A DNA stretch of 20,482 nt from Anaerolineae bacterium (GTDB lineage Bacteria; Chloroflexota; Anaerolineae; UBA4142). The stretch covers positions 1 to 20,482 of the forward strand of contig DAIDTM010000204.1 in assembly GCA_027457205.1 (NCBI GenBank), given 5' to 3'. The position numbers and the translations under genes were made by a program. Below are positions 20,299 through 20,482 of the stretch, one piece after another (the first letter of the stretch is position 1; the number at the start of each line of letters is the position of its first letter). The notes beneath the pieces were generated by a model. The model made no database searches and was not told the DNA's origin. It worked only from the letters and a program-made list of their open reading frames with translations.

Positions 20299-20482
20299 TT
20301 ATTGCGACGAACCCAGTCCGCCACTAGACAGAGGGTTTTGCTGCGTGATCGAAGTCACGACTTGGTCGCCCGCGTTCAAGCCGCTAAGCACCTCGGTCAC
20401 CTGATCGTTCGCCAAGCCCAGTTTTACTTCCACTTGCTGGGTCTGCCCCGGCGCCTTTTGCACGGTGACATACAATTTATTG
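20299..20482 (-). CDS. MacA/HlyD-type efflux adaptor, C-terminal 60 residues (partial)
   Basis: The gene enters from the right edge and ends in TAA-TAA at 20296-20301. The visible part reads KLYVTVQKAPGQTQQVEVKL, then a membrane-proximal-domain pattern (GLANDQVTEVLSGLNAGDQVV) and a Ser/Gly/Gln-rich tail. The phrase G-L-N-A-G-D-Q-V-V-T is characteristic of the C-terminal end of MacA and RND-type adaptor proteins. The stop lies 11 bases before the next ATG, so it is in one operon with the small membrane protein and the permease. The 5' end and any ATPase gene lie beyond the window. Confidence 0.85.
   Translation of the reverse strand, partial: NKLYVTVQKAPGQTQQVEVKLGLANDQVTEVLSGLNAGDQVVTSITQQNPLSSGGLGSSQ

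Noticed and set aside
1..20482. UGA recoded as Gly or Cys throughout the genome
   Set aside because: TGA ends many genes correctly, including all the ATGA-coupled pairs, so it is used as a normal stop; only local readthrough or mutation remains possible.
1..20482. Insertion sequences, prophage, tRNA or rRNA genes
   Set aside because: No transposase, integrase, phage structural gene, tRNA cloverleaf or rRNA segment was recognised on either strand.

Overview
The window is a GC-rich bacterial stretch in which every supportable gene lies on the minus strand, so transcription runs from base 20482 towards base 1. The gene set fits a Chloroflexota (Anaerolineae-like) genome: FtsH, a TldD peptidase, a PIG-L deacetylase, small membrane proteins beside MacA/MacB-type genes, and short intergenic repeats. 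No rRNA or other marker gene is present, so this placement is an inference.

Layout in transcription order. (1) 20482-18643: the 3' end of a MacA/HlyD-type adaptor, a small membrane protein whose frame is split by TGA, and a MacB/FtsX-type permease with no ATPase gene in the window. (2) 18642-16688: a long octamer palindrome, a metallo-beta-lactamase-fold hydrolase, a small membrane protein and a short-chain dehydrogenase. (3) 16600-9321: a probable autoregulated efflux locus with a small His/Arg-rich membrane protein, an OmpR-type response regulator, a histidine kinase, two half-ABC exporters forming an asymmetric pair, and a HlyD adaptor; a second, shorter HlyD-type protein follows at 9223-8546. 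(4) 8538-3936: a near-consensus promoter followed by an MFS exporter, a membrane protein, a PIG-L deacetylase, a second MBL hydrolase, a stop-interrupted alpha/beta-hydrolase and a possible 46-residue ORF. (5) 3907-1907: ftsH with its own extended -10 promoter and terminator. (6) 1848-1: an FlK-type thioesterase followed by tldD, which is interrupted by a TGA near its C-terminus.

Many genes are translationally coupled. Four junctions of confident genes are ATGA overlaps (5035-5038, 12407-12410, 15390-15393, 17877-17880), and a fifth (4073-4076) leads into the tentative small ORF.

Two patterns stand out. First, three otherwise intact reading frames carry one in-frame stop each: TGA in tldD, TAG in the hydrolase, and TGA in the small membrane protein upstream of the permease. 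Coding capacity continues in the same frame after each stop. Second, at least four gaps hold arrays of degenerate 7- or 8-base units. Three of these are arranged as left and right complementary arms, and all differ in sequence but share the same architecture; they fill the gaps and run into stop codons or abut start codons. Three copies of a GTAGGGGCG hairpin and one repeat embedded in a coding sequence add to this repeat load.
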